This document shows, in pieces, positions 24,687-33,192 of a DNA stretch of 64,000 nucleotides. Source of the DNA: Candidatus Nitronauta litoralis (GTDB lineage: Bacteria > Nitrospinota > Nitrospinia > Nitrospinales > Nitrospinaceae); NCBI GenBank assembly GCA_015698285.1, contig CP048685.1, positions 806,001-870,000 on the forward strand, given 5' to 3'. Each line of letters begins with the position of its first letter. The stretch's first letter is position 1. Both the position numbers and the translations under genes were made by a program. The notes beneath the pieces are model-generated. The model did no database searches. It was not told the DNA's origin and saw only the letters and a program-made list of their open reading frames with translations.

Positions 24687-26000
24687 ATGAAAACAGAAAA
24701 GTTCACAAGACCACCTTCTTCCGACCCACGACCTCCCATGAGCGAAACCAGTCAAGACGATCCCAAGAAACAGGAACTCGAAGTTCTTCGCCGGGCTTTC
24801 ACTTCTTTTACCGAAGTCACCGAGCAACTTCAAAAGTCTTACGACAACCTGCAATTGCGTATTCAGCAACTGGATCTTGAACTTGCCCGAAAAAACGAAG
24901 AACTGGAACAAAACCTTCAGGAAAAAGAAGAGGTAAAAAATTACCTGGATTTTATCCTGCAAAGTTTGACCAATGGGGTTATTGTCGTTGACCGGGAAGG
25001 TTGTGTCACCACATTCAACAAAACAGCAGGACAAATCTGCGGCTTGGATCCGGAGCTGTGTTTGGGGAAACCCCTAACAGCTCTTTTCACAAATGATCGA
25101 CTACTTCACCTGATCGAACGGCTGGCGGATTCCGAGGAATCCACCATGACTCAAGAGCAGGAAATGAAAACAAACGATGGGAACCCCTTAAAAGTCCGTG
25201 TAACGGCATCACCAGCGAATGACAACAAGGGGGAATTGATCGGAACTGTTCTGGTATTGCAGGATGTCACGCAGTTAAAACGACTTGAGGAAGAAGCCAA
25301 CCGCAACGACAGACTGCGTGCCATGGGGGAAATGGCTGCGGGTATAGCACATGAAATCCGCAATCCCATGGGTGGCATTGAACTGTTCGCTTCTCTGTTG
25401 AAAAAGGATCTGGCGGAGGACCCTGAAAAAGGAAAACTTGCCGACCACATCGTCTCAGGCATTCGCAACCTGGACCGCATCATCTCCAGCCTGCTGTTGT
25501 TCGCCAAATCACCGGAACCTTCGCAAAGGAAATGTAACCTCAACACCCTGCTGGAGGACATACTGGCTGAACCCGAGATGCAGACAATACCGGACAATAT
25601 AAAAATCCAAAAACACTACCATCCAAAGGCTGCCCTGGGCACAGGAGATGGTGAACTGCTCCAGCAGGTGTTTGTCAATTTCCTGCGCAATGCCGTGCAG
25701 GCAATGCCGGAAGGAGGCACGTTAAGCCTGACCACTGAAGAAAGTGAATCTCCCGAATCCGACAGCTATCACCGTCGCTTCGTCGCGGTTACTATTCAGG
25801 ATACTGGAACGGGCATTCCACCTGCTGAGCGCAATAAAATTTTTAATCCGTTTTTCACCACCAAGGATCATGGTACCGGGCTTGGGCTCGCCATAGCGCA
25901 CAACATAATCAAGGCGCATCAGGGAACCATTGATGTGGAAAGCGAAGAAGGACGCGGCACCGCGTTCATCGTCAAAATCCCCATATGGGAGGAGTATTAA
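24687..26000 (+). CDS. PAS-domain sensor histidine kinase (NtrB-like)
   Basis: 437 residues. A coiled coil at about 25-85 leads into a PAS domain (about 90-200), then a dimerisation H-box I-A-H-E-I-R-N-P-M-G-G near residue 220 and a HATPase domain with D-T-G-T-G-I-P and H-G-T-G-L-G-L-A. No membrane segment, so the sensor is cytosolic. The response-regulator gene starts three bases after the stop. The sequence TATAAT at 24683-24688 overlaps the ATG, so a start at the in-frame ATG 24738 is possible. Confidence 0.92.
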   Translation: MKTEKFTRPPSSDPRPPMSETSQDDPKKQELEVLRRAFTSFTEVTEQLQKSYDNLQLRIQQLDLELARKNEELEQNLQEKEEVKNYLDFILQSLTNGVIVVDREGCVTTFNKTAGQICGLDPELCLGKPLTALFTNDRLLHLIERLADSEESTMTQEQEMKTNDGNPLKVRVTASPANDNKGELIGTVLVLQDVTQLKRLEEEANRNDRLRAMGEMAAGIAHEIRNPMGGIELFASLLKKDLAEDPEKGKLADHIVSGIRNLDRIISSLLLFAKSPEPSQRKCNLNTLLEDILAEPEMQTIPDNIKIQKHYHPKAALGTGDGELLQQVFVNFLRNAVQAMPEGGTLSLTTEESESPESDSYHRRFVAVTIQDTGTGIPPAERNKIFNPFFTTKDHGTGLGLAIAHNIIKAHQGTIDVESEEGRGTAFIVKIPIWEEY

Positions 26001-26003
26001 TTT

Positions 26004-27368
26004 ATGAAAGACCCGGCCAACCAGAATGTTTTGATCGTCGACGATGAACCTGAAATGCGCGCGGCCCTCAGCGAAACCCTGAAACGCGAGGGCTACAAAC
26101 TCGAAATAGCGGAAAATGGCGAAGAGGCGTTGAATCGTATAGAAAACGAAACGTTTGATCTCGTCATCTCGGATGTCAAAATGCCAAAACTGAGCGGCCC
26201 CGACCTGCTCAAATGTATCAAAGACATCTCTCCGGAAACCCGAGTGGTAATGATCACCGCTTATGGAACTATCGACAGTGCGGTGGAAACCATGAAAACG
26301 GGTGCATCCGATTACCTGCTGAAACCGTTTTCTGCGGATGTACTCATCTCAACAGTCAATCGCGCACTGATGAACCCGGTTGAACCGCCAAGCACCAGAA
26401 ATAATGTGACAGCGCCGTCCACCTCCCCTGCTTTTCGAAAAATTGTTACCCAAAATCCAAAAATGAAAGAATTATTGGAGTTCGTCGAAAACGTTGCCTA
26501 CAGCAAATCCACTTTCCTGATCACAGGCGAAACCGGCACGGGTAAGGAAATGTTTGCCCGCTTCATCCATGGTTGCAGCCCCCGCGCAGAGCAGCCTTTC
26601 ATGGCAGTCAACTGTGCGGCGCTCCCGGAAGGGTTATTGGAAACTGAATTGTTCGGGCATGAGAAGGGGGCCTTTACGGGTGCCGACACTCGCAAAGACG
26701 GCAAATTCGAACTGGCGCACAAGGGGACGCTGCTCCTCGATGAAGTCACTGAAATGGGATTACCCCTTCAGGCAAAACTTTTGCGTGTCCTTCAGGAGCA
26801 TGAAATCGATAAGGTCGGTGGGCGGCAACCCATTCCAGTCGATGTGCGTATCGTCGCCACCACCAACTGTGACCCGCGCCAGCTGATCGCTGAAAAAAAA
26901 TTCCGGGAGGACTTGTACTACCGATTAAACGTCATCCCGCTCAAACTACCACCACTGCGTGAACGAACGGAAGACATCCCATTACTGGCAGAACATTTCC
27001 TGAAAAAACACGGCCGGGAGAATCAGCGGCCGGTAAAAAAAATCGCGGATGAAACACTGGCCCTTCTTAAAAAATACCGATGGAATGGAAACGTGCGCGA
27101 ACTGGAGAACGTGATGGAGCGGGCCGTGCTGATGTGCCCGGGTGAAATAATGGAGCCAGGACATCTTTTTCTTGAAGATGGAGCCGCCTCTGAAAAATCG
27201 GGAGTACCGGCAATGAGCGGCACTATCTATGACATGGAAAAGGAACTGATTTTCCAGACACTTGAAGAGCTGGATGGAAATAAAACCCGGGCTGCGGAAA
27301 AGCTCGGGATCAGCGTCCGCACCCTCCGAAACAAACTAACTGAATACAAAGAAAAAGAATCACGGTAA
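26004..27368 (+). CDS. Sigma-54-dependent response regulator (NtrC-like)
   Basis: 454 residues with three domains: receiver (Asp57 in I-S-D-V-K-M-P), AAA+ sigma-54 activator (Walker A GETGTGKE near residue 175, canonical GAFTGA loop near 222), and a Fis-type helix-turn-helix at about 415-450 (G-N-K-T-R-A-A-E-K-L-G-I). It activates RNA polymerase carrying sigma-54 when phosphorylated by the adjacent kinase. The target promoters are not visible in the window. Confidence 0.94.
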   Translation: MKDPANQNVLIVDDEPEMRAALSETLKREGYKLEIAENGEEALNRIENETFDLVISDVKMPKLSGPDLLKCIKDISPETRVVMITAYGTIDSAVETMKTGASDYLLKPFSADVLISTVNRALMNPVEPPSTRNNVTAPSTSPAFRKIVTQNPKMKELLEFVENVAYSKSTFLITGETGTGKEMFARFIHGCSPRAEQPFMAVNCAALPEGLLETELFGHEKGAFTGADTRKDGKFELAHKGTLLLDEVTEMGLPLQAKLLRVLQEHEIDKVGGRQPIPVDVRIVATTNCDPRQLIAEKKFREDLYYRLNVIPLKLPPLRERTEDIPLLAEHFLKKHGRENQRPVKKIADETLALLKKYRWNGNVRELENVMERAVLMCPGEIMEPGHLFLEDGAASEKSGVPAMSGTIYDMEKELIFQTLEELDGNKTRAAEKLGISVRTLRNKLTEYKEKESR

Positions 27369-27403
27369 TATAGTAGAAACAAATTTTTTTCGGGAAATTT
27401 GCA

Positions 27404-27940
27404 ATGCAAAAACCGATCATAATTTTTCTATTGCCCTTCCTTTTTTTGACCGTAGCTCACTCAGCATCCGCCGAAGACATTTTTACGCGAAAACGGCCCG
27501 ACCCGGGGATCGCCATGATTCATTTCCCGCAGTCGCTTGCCGTGGTGCAGGTAGTAAATAGCATTGAAGGATTTGATAAGGGATTATTAAAACTATGGTT
27601 TAGAAAAATGGACCCTGCCCGTATCGTGCCGGTCAAAATATCGGAAAATATTCAGGGTGAAATTGATCGGGAAAAATTAATTACTCTGGGGAATCGATAT
27701 AAGACCGACTTGCTACTTATTTTCCAGTCATCCAGCGCAGGGGAAAACTTCATCACACGGGGATTGGTCTACTTTGTAAAACAGAAGAAAGTTCACCCTC
27801 TTAGAAATATCTCCGTTGTAAATACCAGCGTTGCCTCCGAAAAAATCCAGGTTTATCGAGCCTCTTTAAAACATATTGTTTTCCAGACCCGAAAAATCAT
27901 TCATTCCTACAAATTTGAAAAACGACGCTCAAATTATTAG
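27404..27940 (+). CDS. Exported hypothetical protein
   Basis: 178 residues with a signal peptide (about 1-23, ending A-S-A). The body contains alternating strands and helices (L-A-V-V-Q-V-V-N-S, then T-D-L-L-L-I-F-Q-S-S) reminiscent of periplasmic lipoprotein-like proteins, but no cysteine follows the signal. I do not recognise the family. It follows the NtrC-like gene by 35 bases, probably cotranscribed, so it may be linked to the system's envelope signal. Convergent with the cytochrome at 27947. Confidence 0.65.
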   Translation: MQKPIIIFLLPFLFLTVAHSASAEDIFTRKRPDPGIAMIHFPQSLAVVQVVNSIEGFDKGLLKLWFRKMDPARIVPVKISENIQGEIDREKLITLGNRYKTDLLLIFQSSSAGENFITRGLVYFVKQKKVHPLRNISVVNTSVASEKIQVYRASLKHIVFQTRKIIHSYKFEKRRSNY

Positions 27941-27946
27941 CCTGTT

Positions 27947-28432
27947 TTATTTCGCGAATGTGCGAAGGTAAGCGACTAATTTCCAGATATCATCGTCAGA
28001 TAAATTACCGCCGAACCCGGGCATGGAAGTGGTCGGTGAGCCTCTTTTTATTACCCAGAATAGTTGTCCATCCGAAAGGGGTTCCATTGTTGCCTTGCAG
28101 GTGAAATTGCGCGCTGGAGGATTACTCTCAAAATCCGGATCCCCCAACCCATCGCCCTTAACCCCATGACAGGTTTCGCAGGTAAAAGGCTTTGACGTTT
28201 TGTGATACAGCTCTTTGCCATCCCGAACGGCCGCGGGCGATGTTTGAGGATTTTTCTTTTTTAATAAATGTCCGGGAGCTTTCGGTGTCTTCCGAGACTG
28301 TGGACACTCTCCAGATGAGACCGATGATTTGGCACTCCCTTCTTCCGCCTGAGCCAGCGGGGGCGAAGACACTGTCTGAGAACACCCTGCCACCAAAGCC
28401 ACAATTCCGAAAAAAAACAAGATTCGCCGCAT
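27947..28432 (-). CDS. Lipoprotein monoheme cytochrome c, CPQ-RKT/FTC module
   Basis: 161 residues from the ATG at 28432; an upstream ATG at 28459 adds nine residues before the signal. The N-terminus is a lipoprotein signal with the lipobox L-V-A-G-C, so the mature protein is probably anchored to a membrane. The heme site is C-E-T-C-H, with a likely Met ligand in S-P-T-T-S-M-P. CPQSRKT precedes it and N-F-T-C follows, as in the copies at 2174, 28538 and 30248. It is the last gene of the minus-strand redox cluster. Confidence 0.88.
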   Translation of the reverse strand: MRRILFFFGIVALVAGCSQTVSSPPLAQAEEGSAKSSVSSGECPQSRKTPKAPGHLLKKKNPQTSPAAVRDGKELYHKTSKPFTCETCHGVKGDGLGDPDFESNPPARNFTCKATMEPLSDGQLFWVIKRGSPTTSMPGFGGNLSDDDIWKLVAYLRTFAK

Positions 28433-28537
28433 AACAAATCTCCTGAAAAAAAGTCCCATCTGTCACTTTCAAGGTTAACAGATGGGACTCCGTAAGGCTA
28501 TTTAACGTTTCCAGTCTTCACCCGATTACACACACCC

Positions 28538-29956
28538 TCAATTTGCCAGGGTACGTATATATCGGATGACCTGCCAGGTCTCCTTATCTTTCAACATTTT
28601 AAACGGCATCATTCCGGTTCCTTGTGATCCGTTTTTGATGATCCAGAACATTTGTCCGTCTGAAATATCCTTCATCATCGGAGCACAAGTGAAATCGCGA
28701 GGTTTCGGTTTAAGCCCACCACCCAAGGGGCCTTTGCCGTCACCTTTCTTGCCATGACACTGCAGGCAGGCGACTGGTTTCGCATCCTTCAGGAATAGTT
28801 TTTTTCCTGCGGCAATGTTTGCCGCGGTCGCCGGCACTGGATTCTTTTTGTTCAAGAAGCTGGACGGAGCCGTTTTGGTTTTTCGCGGTTGAGAGCAATC
28901 CCCTGAGCCCGCACCGGATGCGCTGGCTACAGTTTTTGACTCTTCCCCACCTTTAAAATTGGTACGAAGGAAAGCGATGAGGTCTGCAAAATCCTGGCCG
29001 TGAATCGTAATTCCCCAATCCGGCATATTGGACGATTTCCCCACACTCTTGCCACCGTAATAAATCACATTGTAGAGGTAGTCCATCGGCAATTCGCTCA
29101 ACGCCATTTGTGAATGATTGGCAGGAGGAGGATTGGTGAGCCCCAACGCGCCCACCCCATCACCCTTGCCTTCCGGGCCGTGACATTGCACGCAATATTC
29201 CTTATAAATCAGTTTGCCATGGGTCGGATCACCTTTTTTAAATGCCTGAGTCTCCCAGGGGACATGCAAGGGATAGTTGTCGACACCCTGTGTCATGAGG
29301 TAACCCAACAATTGGCGCAATTTAAGGGGGCTGATGTCGGCCAGATATTCGCCACTGTGCGGAGTAAAATCCTGCGGATTAAGCGCAAAACGAAACAGCC
29401 AGTCGAAATTATAACGCTGCCCCGTGTTGTACAGGTTGACACTGATAGGACCGCCAATTTTCTTTCCATCTTCTTTTACCTGATGGCACCCCAGGCAGGA
29501 ATATTCCTTGAAAATTCCGGCACCCAGTTCTACTTCCCGCTGGGTGAGTTTATCTATGCTGAAGGCGTCTTTCTCGACTCGTGGGTCAAGAAAATTCTTT
29601 TCAAAATATTGCGCAACTGCCTCGGCTTGCTCAGCATCAAGTTTCACATGTTCTGTCTTTTTACGCTGAATGTCCCAACGGTAACCATTAGGGTATATCA
29701 TTTCTTCTTTACCCTGAAGAAATCGAACCAGCCAGTCATGTTGATATTTGTTTCCTCCCCACTTGAGGTCGGGTGCTTTCAGCTTTAATCGGCTCAACGG
29801 TTCCCCGGAAAATCGATGGCAGGTGGAACAGTTATTTTCAATCAATTCTTTGGCATCAACACCGGCCTGAGCCTGTCCCATTCCGATACCCAGGCCTCCA
29901 ACTGACCAGACCAATGCCCCAACAATCACATTTCGGAAAAAACTCCATCTCAACAT
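28538..29956 (-). CDS. Tetraheme cytochrome c with C-terminal CPQ-RKT-type module
   Basis: 472 residues with a signal peptide (about 1-32, ending A-Q-A). Four CxxCH heme sites: CSTCH, CLGCH, CVQCH and CLQCH. The first three lie in an N-terminal region (about 33-340) whose third domain has C-V-Q-C-H-G-P-E-G-K-G-D-G, typical of class I cytochromes. Residues 354-472 are a near copy of the single-heme module at 2174: C-S-Q-P-R-K-T, then K-P-R-D-F-T-C and G-T-G-M. It therefore looks like a fusion of a triheme protein to the smaller module. Strong ribosome site (AAGGAGGAG) before the ATG. Confidence 0.9.
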   Translation of the reverse strand: MLRWSFFRNVIVGALVWSVGGLGIGMGQAQAGVDAKELIENNCSTCHRFSGEPLSRLKLKAPDLKWGGNKYQHDWLVRFLQGKEEMIYPNGYRWDIQRKKTEHVKLDAEQAEAVAQYFEKNFLDPRVEKDAFSIDKLTQREVELGAGIFKEYSCLGCHQVKEDGKKIGGPISVNLYNTGQRYNFDWLFRFALNPQDFTPHSGEYLADISPLKLRQLLGYLMTQGVDNYPLHVPWETQAFKKGDPTHGKLIYKEYCVQCHGPEGKGDGVGALGLTNPPPANHSQMALSELPMDYLYNVIYYGGKSVGKSSNMPDWGITIHGQDFADLIAFLRTNFKGGEESKTVASASGAGSGDCSQPRKTKTAPSSFLNKKNPVPATAANIAAGKKLFLKDAKPVACLQCHGKKGDGKGPLGGGLKPKPRDFTCAPMMKDISDGQMFWIIKNGSQGTGMMPFKMLKDKETWQVIRYIRTLAN

Positions 29957-30247
29957 AACGCTCCTCCTTGTAAATTGATAAGAACCTGGCTACCCGTGGT
30001 TTGGAGACAGGTTGAACAACCACCCACACCCTACTGTAGCTAAATATATATCTTTTAAAAGAAAAAGGGTATCGACCGGAGCCCAAACCCCGGGTCAATC
30101 AAACAATGACATCTTGAATGCCAGTCGTAAGGGAAACAACGTGGGAAGTCCTCCCTTGCGCTGAGGGGAGATTTTAAACAGGAAAGGTAATACGTCTGGT
30201 CCAATCCCAAAGGAATTCAGGATCTGACCAGACAAAAGAGAGGCAGG

Positions 30248-30829
30248 TTAATCCTTAATAAAAGTCCTGACATACATAACCAGTTGCCATATCTGCTCAT
30301 CTGACAGAAACAGCTGGTAGGGCGGCATCTCCGTTCCGGGAGAGCCCTTTTTGATGATCCAGAACATCTGACCATCCGTGACAGAGGCCATTGTCTCTTT
30401 ACAGGTAAAGTTTGTCGGCATAGGTTCACTTGCAGACGCCATCATACCCAACCCATTACCGTTAGCTCCATGGCACACCTTACATGAAGAAGGCTGCGAT
30501 TTGTAATGGTACAAGTTTTCCCCTTCACCCAGGTTTTTCTGGGAAGGTTCCAGAGGATTTTTAAGCGTTTGCAAATCAGGGGGGGCTTTCGGAGTCTTTC
30601 TGGTTTGTGGGCAAATACCCTTACCGCCACGACCCATTCCATGATGCAGGGAATGTCGTTCGTAGCGCCCACCATGCGGCCTCCCCTGATGCATGGCCAA
30701 TTGATCGTCTCCAGGTAAAACAGGATAATCCTCAGCTTGTGCCATCTGCACGCTTAAAACCAAAACGAGCACCAGACCGATACAGCGGAACACTCCTTTT
30801 ATTTTTTCAAACACTTTCCATTTATTCAT
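30248..30829 (-). CDS. Periplasmic monoheme cytochrome c, CPQ-RKT/FTC module
   Basis: 193 residues with a signal peptide (about 1-32, ending A-Q-A) and a His- and Gly-rich linker (about 47-69) that might bind metal. The heme site is C-K-V-C-H; a Met ligand in G-S-P-G-T-E-M follows. CPQTRKT precedes and N-F-T-C follows the heme. The 291-base gap to the tetraheme gene downstream (29957-30247) holds no gene I can support and may contain that gene's own promoter. Confidence 0.9.
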   Translation of the reverse strand: MNKWKVFEKIKGVFRCIGLVLVLVLSVQMAQAEDYPVLPGDDQLAMHQGRPHGGRYERHSLHHGMGRGGKGICPQTRKTPKAPPDLQTLKNPLEPSQKNLGEGENLYHYKSQPSSCKVCHGANGNGLGMMASASEPMPTNFTCKETMASVTDGQMFWIIKKGSPGTEMPPYQLFLSDEQIWQLVMYVRTFIKD

Positions 30830-30929
30830 AATTAAGCTTTCAACTTTAAACCGGCCCGACAGAATCTATCGCCAGTGAAGGTTTGGTTATAAAACACAAA
30901 ATTAACGTTAGTAAAATCAGTTTAAATTA

Positions 30930-31295
30930 TTATTCCTGCTGCACCAAAGGATTCGGTGGATAGTGATAGCGATAAAGTGATGAGTTGAAAGTTTGTGCCT
31001 TCCCGTCATCATTTATTCCTTGATGAACAGCCAGGTAATCCAAAATAGTTTTTCTTTCTTCTTGAGACAATTCCCAGAGTCCCTGTTTCTCCTGCATCCA
31101 GGTTATCGTTTCATCCCAGCGATCACGAGTCATATGGTTTTTTAGAACCAGTAATTCCGAATGACAAGCCGTACACGTAGCCAATACCAGATCCCTGCCG
31201 GCACCGGGTTTCAAAAGGGTTTCTGACTGTGCAAGGCAACTGTGAGCCCACCCGTTCAGTAAAATAACAATCACCCAAAATCTTAAAAGCTTCAT
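30930..31295 (-). CDS. SorB-like monoheme cytochrome c subunit
   Basis: 121 residues from the ATG at 31295 with a signal peptide (about 1-25, ending L-A-Q); the frame extends upstream into the molybdenum enzyme gene but that part is not domain-like. Heme site C-T-A-C-H followed by S-E-L-L-V, then N-H-M-T-R-D-R-W-D-E-T with the probable Met ligand. This layout is typical of the small cytochrome partner of sulfite dehydrogenase-like molybdenum enzymes. It follows the SorA-like gene by 11 bases, so the two are almost surely a complex. Gene symbol withheld because substrate is inferred. Confidence 0.85.
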   Translation of the reverse strand: MKLLRFWVIVILLNGWAHSCLAQSETLLKPGAGRDLVLATCTACHSELLVLKNHMTRDRWDETITWMQEKQGLWELSQEERKTILDYLAVHQGINDDGKAQTFNSSLYRYHYPPNPLVQQE

Positions 31296-31306
31296 GAGAG
31301 TTATCC

Positions 31307-32617
31307 TTACGTCACTCTGACGGCAATTCGATGCATGGCGTTGTTGAGGTACCCTTTTGGGTTCCATCCCGGCATGACCATAGGCTGCATGGTATTCGCG
31401 CTGTCTGTGGCACGCGCCCATACTTCGTAATAACCAGGCCCTGGAAAAACTACGGATGTTTGCCAATGCTGCCAGGCAAATGGATTTGCGGGCGGTTTCA
31501 ACTGCGTTTTAATCCAGGTTGCTCCAAAATCAATGGACAGGTCAACACTGCGTACACTTAAATCTCCTGCCCAGGCGTGACCTCGTACAATGAGTGGCTT
31601 CCCGGTTTGATGGGTGAGTCCGGATTTGGGAAAGGTGATGAGTGATTTGACCGGCATGGATTCAATTATTTGCATATCCGATTTCGGTACATGAGCTCCC
31701 GGTTCCACCGGGTACTTCGGAATCCGGTAGGCATATCCAGTCATTTTAGGCCCATCGTGCTCGCGGTCCCGAACCCAGATACGGTGTAACCATTTGATCG
31801 AAGTGGACCCCGGCCAACCGGGTGTCACCAGACGCAAAGGGAAACCGTGCAGTGCAGGTAAAGGTTTCCCATTCATCTCGAAAGTTATCAGTGTATGTGG
31901 ATCCAATGCCTTTTGGATGGGTGTACCCCGGGAGATAGGGATACGATTGGGATCCCCTGACAAATGAAGGTCTTTTCCGTAATATCCTGTATAAACAGCA
32001 GAAGATTTTAATCCTGCTTCCTCAAGCACATCTTTTAACCGTACGCCAGTATAACGTGGCGATGCCACTGCACCGAAAGTCCATTGGTTGCCCTTGGCCG
32101 GGGGATAAAATCCGGCACGACCGTTGCCTCCACATTCAACTGTAAGTTGCAAAGTTTGTTTGGGAAAACGTTTGAGCTGGTCGAGGGAAAGCTTGAGTGG
32201 CTTGTGCACTTCACCATCAATGGTCAGGACCCAGCCTTTAATTTCAGCCGGATCAGAAACGTCGGGTGGAAGCCCATTGTTCCTGACAAAATGACGATCC
32301 ACAGGAGTGACCTCGTCATCAAGAAGATGGGCTGGCGTTTCAGCATTGACAGGCCGGTCGTTCAACACCACCAGCCCATTTTTACCGGGAATTTCAAAGG
32401 GCTCCGCAGCCTCCGCCAGGGCCACGGGTAGAAGACCTTTCGGCAGTTTATCCAGGAAGGCAATCTGCGCTCCCAGCAACGCTGCCAGTGCGGTACCTCC
32501 TTTTTTGAAAAAACCGCGACGGCTGATGGAATACCCGGATTCCCAGATCTCCGCATCTGCTTTTTCGGGATCCTCCTGATACAGTTCCCAAAGCCCGCGT
32601 TCCTTCCTGGAAAACAT
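31307..32617 (-). CDS. Tat-exported SorA-like molybdopterin oxidoreductase
   Basis: 436 residues. A 33-residue cytosolic extension precedes a twin-arginine motif S-R-R-G-F-F-K-K and hydrophobic region, so the folded enzyme goes out by Tat. The sulfite-oxidase Moco domain is seen in T-V-E-C-G-G-N-G-R (molybdenum-ligating Cys), then H-G-F-P-L-R-L-V and W-L-H-R-I-W-V, followed by a Mo-co dimerisation domain from about 320. Family members oxidise sulfite to sulfate with a c-type cytochrome as acceptor; other substrates are possible in this fold. A strong AAGGAG ribosome site precedes the ATG. Confidence 0.9.
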   Translation of the reverse strand: MFSRKERGLWELYQEDPEKADAEIWESGYSISRRGFFKKGGTALAALLGAQIAFLDKLPKGLLPVALAEAAEPFEIPGKNGLVVLNDRPVNAETPAHLLDDEVTPVDRHFVRNNGLPPDVSDPAEIKGWVLTIDGEVHKPLKLSLDQLKRFPKQTLQLTVECGGNGRAGFYPPAKGNQWTFGAVASPRYTGVRLKDVLEEAGLKSSAVYTGYYGKDLHLSGDPNRIPISRGTPIQKALDPHTLITFEMNGKPLPALHGFPLRLVTPGWPGSTSIKWLHRIWVRDREHDGPKMTGYAYRIPKYPVEPGAHVPKSDMQIIESMPVKSLITFPKSGLTHQTGKPLIVRGHAWAGDLSVRSVDLSIDFGATWIKTQLKPPANPFAWQHWQTSVVFPGPGYYEVWARATDSANTMQPMVMPGWNPKGYLNNAMHRIAVRVT

Positions 32618-32641
32618 GGCGACTCCTTAAATTATTGACCT

Positions 32642-33115
32642 TTATTGACCTTCGGCGGTCTGTGCCATACCAAACGACCGTATAAACTGGATCACCTTCC
32701 AGCCTTCTTCTTCAGTAATAACTTTGCCAACACGGATCGGCATTCCGGTTCCGGGCGATCCATTTTTCAGGACCCACATCAATTCTCCATCCGTACGCAT
32801 GTCCTGCCATTTTATATCCGTGAAATTACGTGGTGAGTGCCCTGGGAGGCGCACGCCTTCGCCGTTCTTGCTGTGGCAGGTAACACACAACCCCTTGCCA
32901 AAATAAATCTGTCGGCCTTCTTCCACGATTTCAGGAGAGTCCAAAAAGGGACTTTCGATCTCTCTAACCTCTTCCAGGATTTCGGGTGGCACGCGTGGCT
33001 CATAAATACTTGGGTGAAACGCCAATGCGGATTGCCAAATCAGCAGCCCAAATAAAACAACTCCCCAAAATACCGAATTCCCCGGTCTTCGACTCAATTT
33101 GGATTGACCATCCAT
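32642..33115 (-). CDS. Monoheme cytochrome c (no extra Cys pair)
   Basis: 157 residues with an N-terminal signal or anchor (about 15-32, ending A-L-A). Heme site C-V-T-C-H-S-K-N-G-E-G; a Met ligand in G-S-P-G-T-G-M. The overall pattern (R-N-F-T, then G-E-L-M-W-V-L-K-N-G-S) parallels the CPQ-RKT cytochromes, but both extra cysteines are absent: R-N-F-T is followed by Asp, and no CPQ motif precedes. It sits just upstream of the SorA-like gene (24-base gap) and may be its electron acceptor. Confidence 0.88.
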   Translation of the reverse strand: MDGQSKLSRRPGNSVFWGVVLFGLLIWQSALAFHPSIYEPRVPPEILEEVREIESPFLDSPEIVEEGRQIYFGKGLCVTCHSKNGEGVRLPGHSPRNFTDIKWQDMRTDGELMWVLKNGSPGTGMPIRVGKVITEEEGWKVIQFIRSFGMAQTAEGQ

Positions 33116-33192
33116 AATAGTTCCAGAATCTCAAAATTTTTTATCCGGAACAAGACCCCCTGAAAACCAGGGGGTCTGCCCCATCAAAAGTT

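Noticed and set aside
29114-29788. 224-codon plus-strand frame inside the tetraheme cytochrome
   Set aside because: The minus-strand gene has four heme motifs; the plus frame is a shadow.
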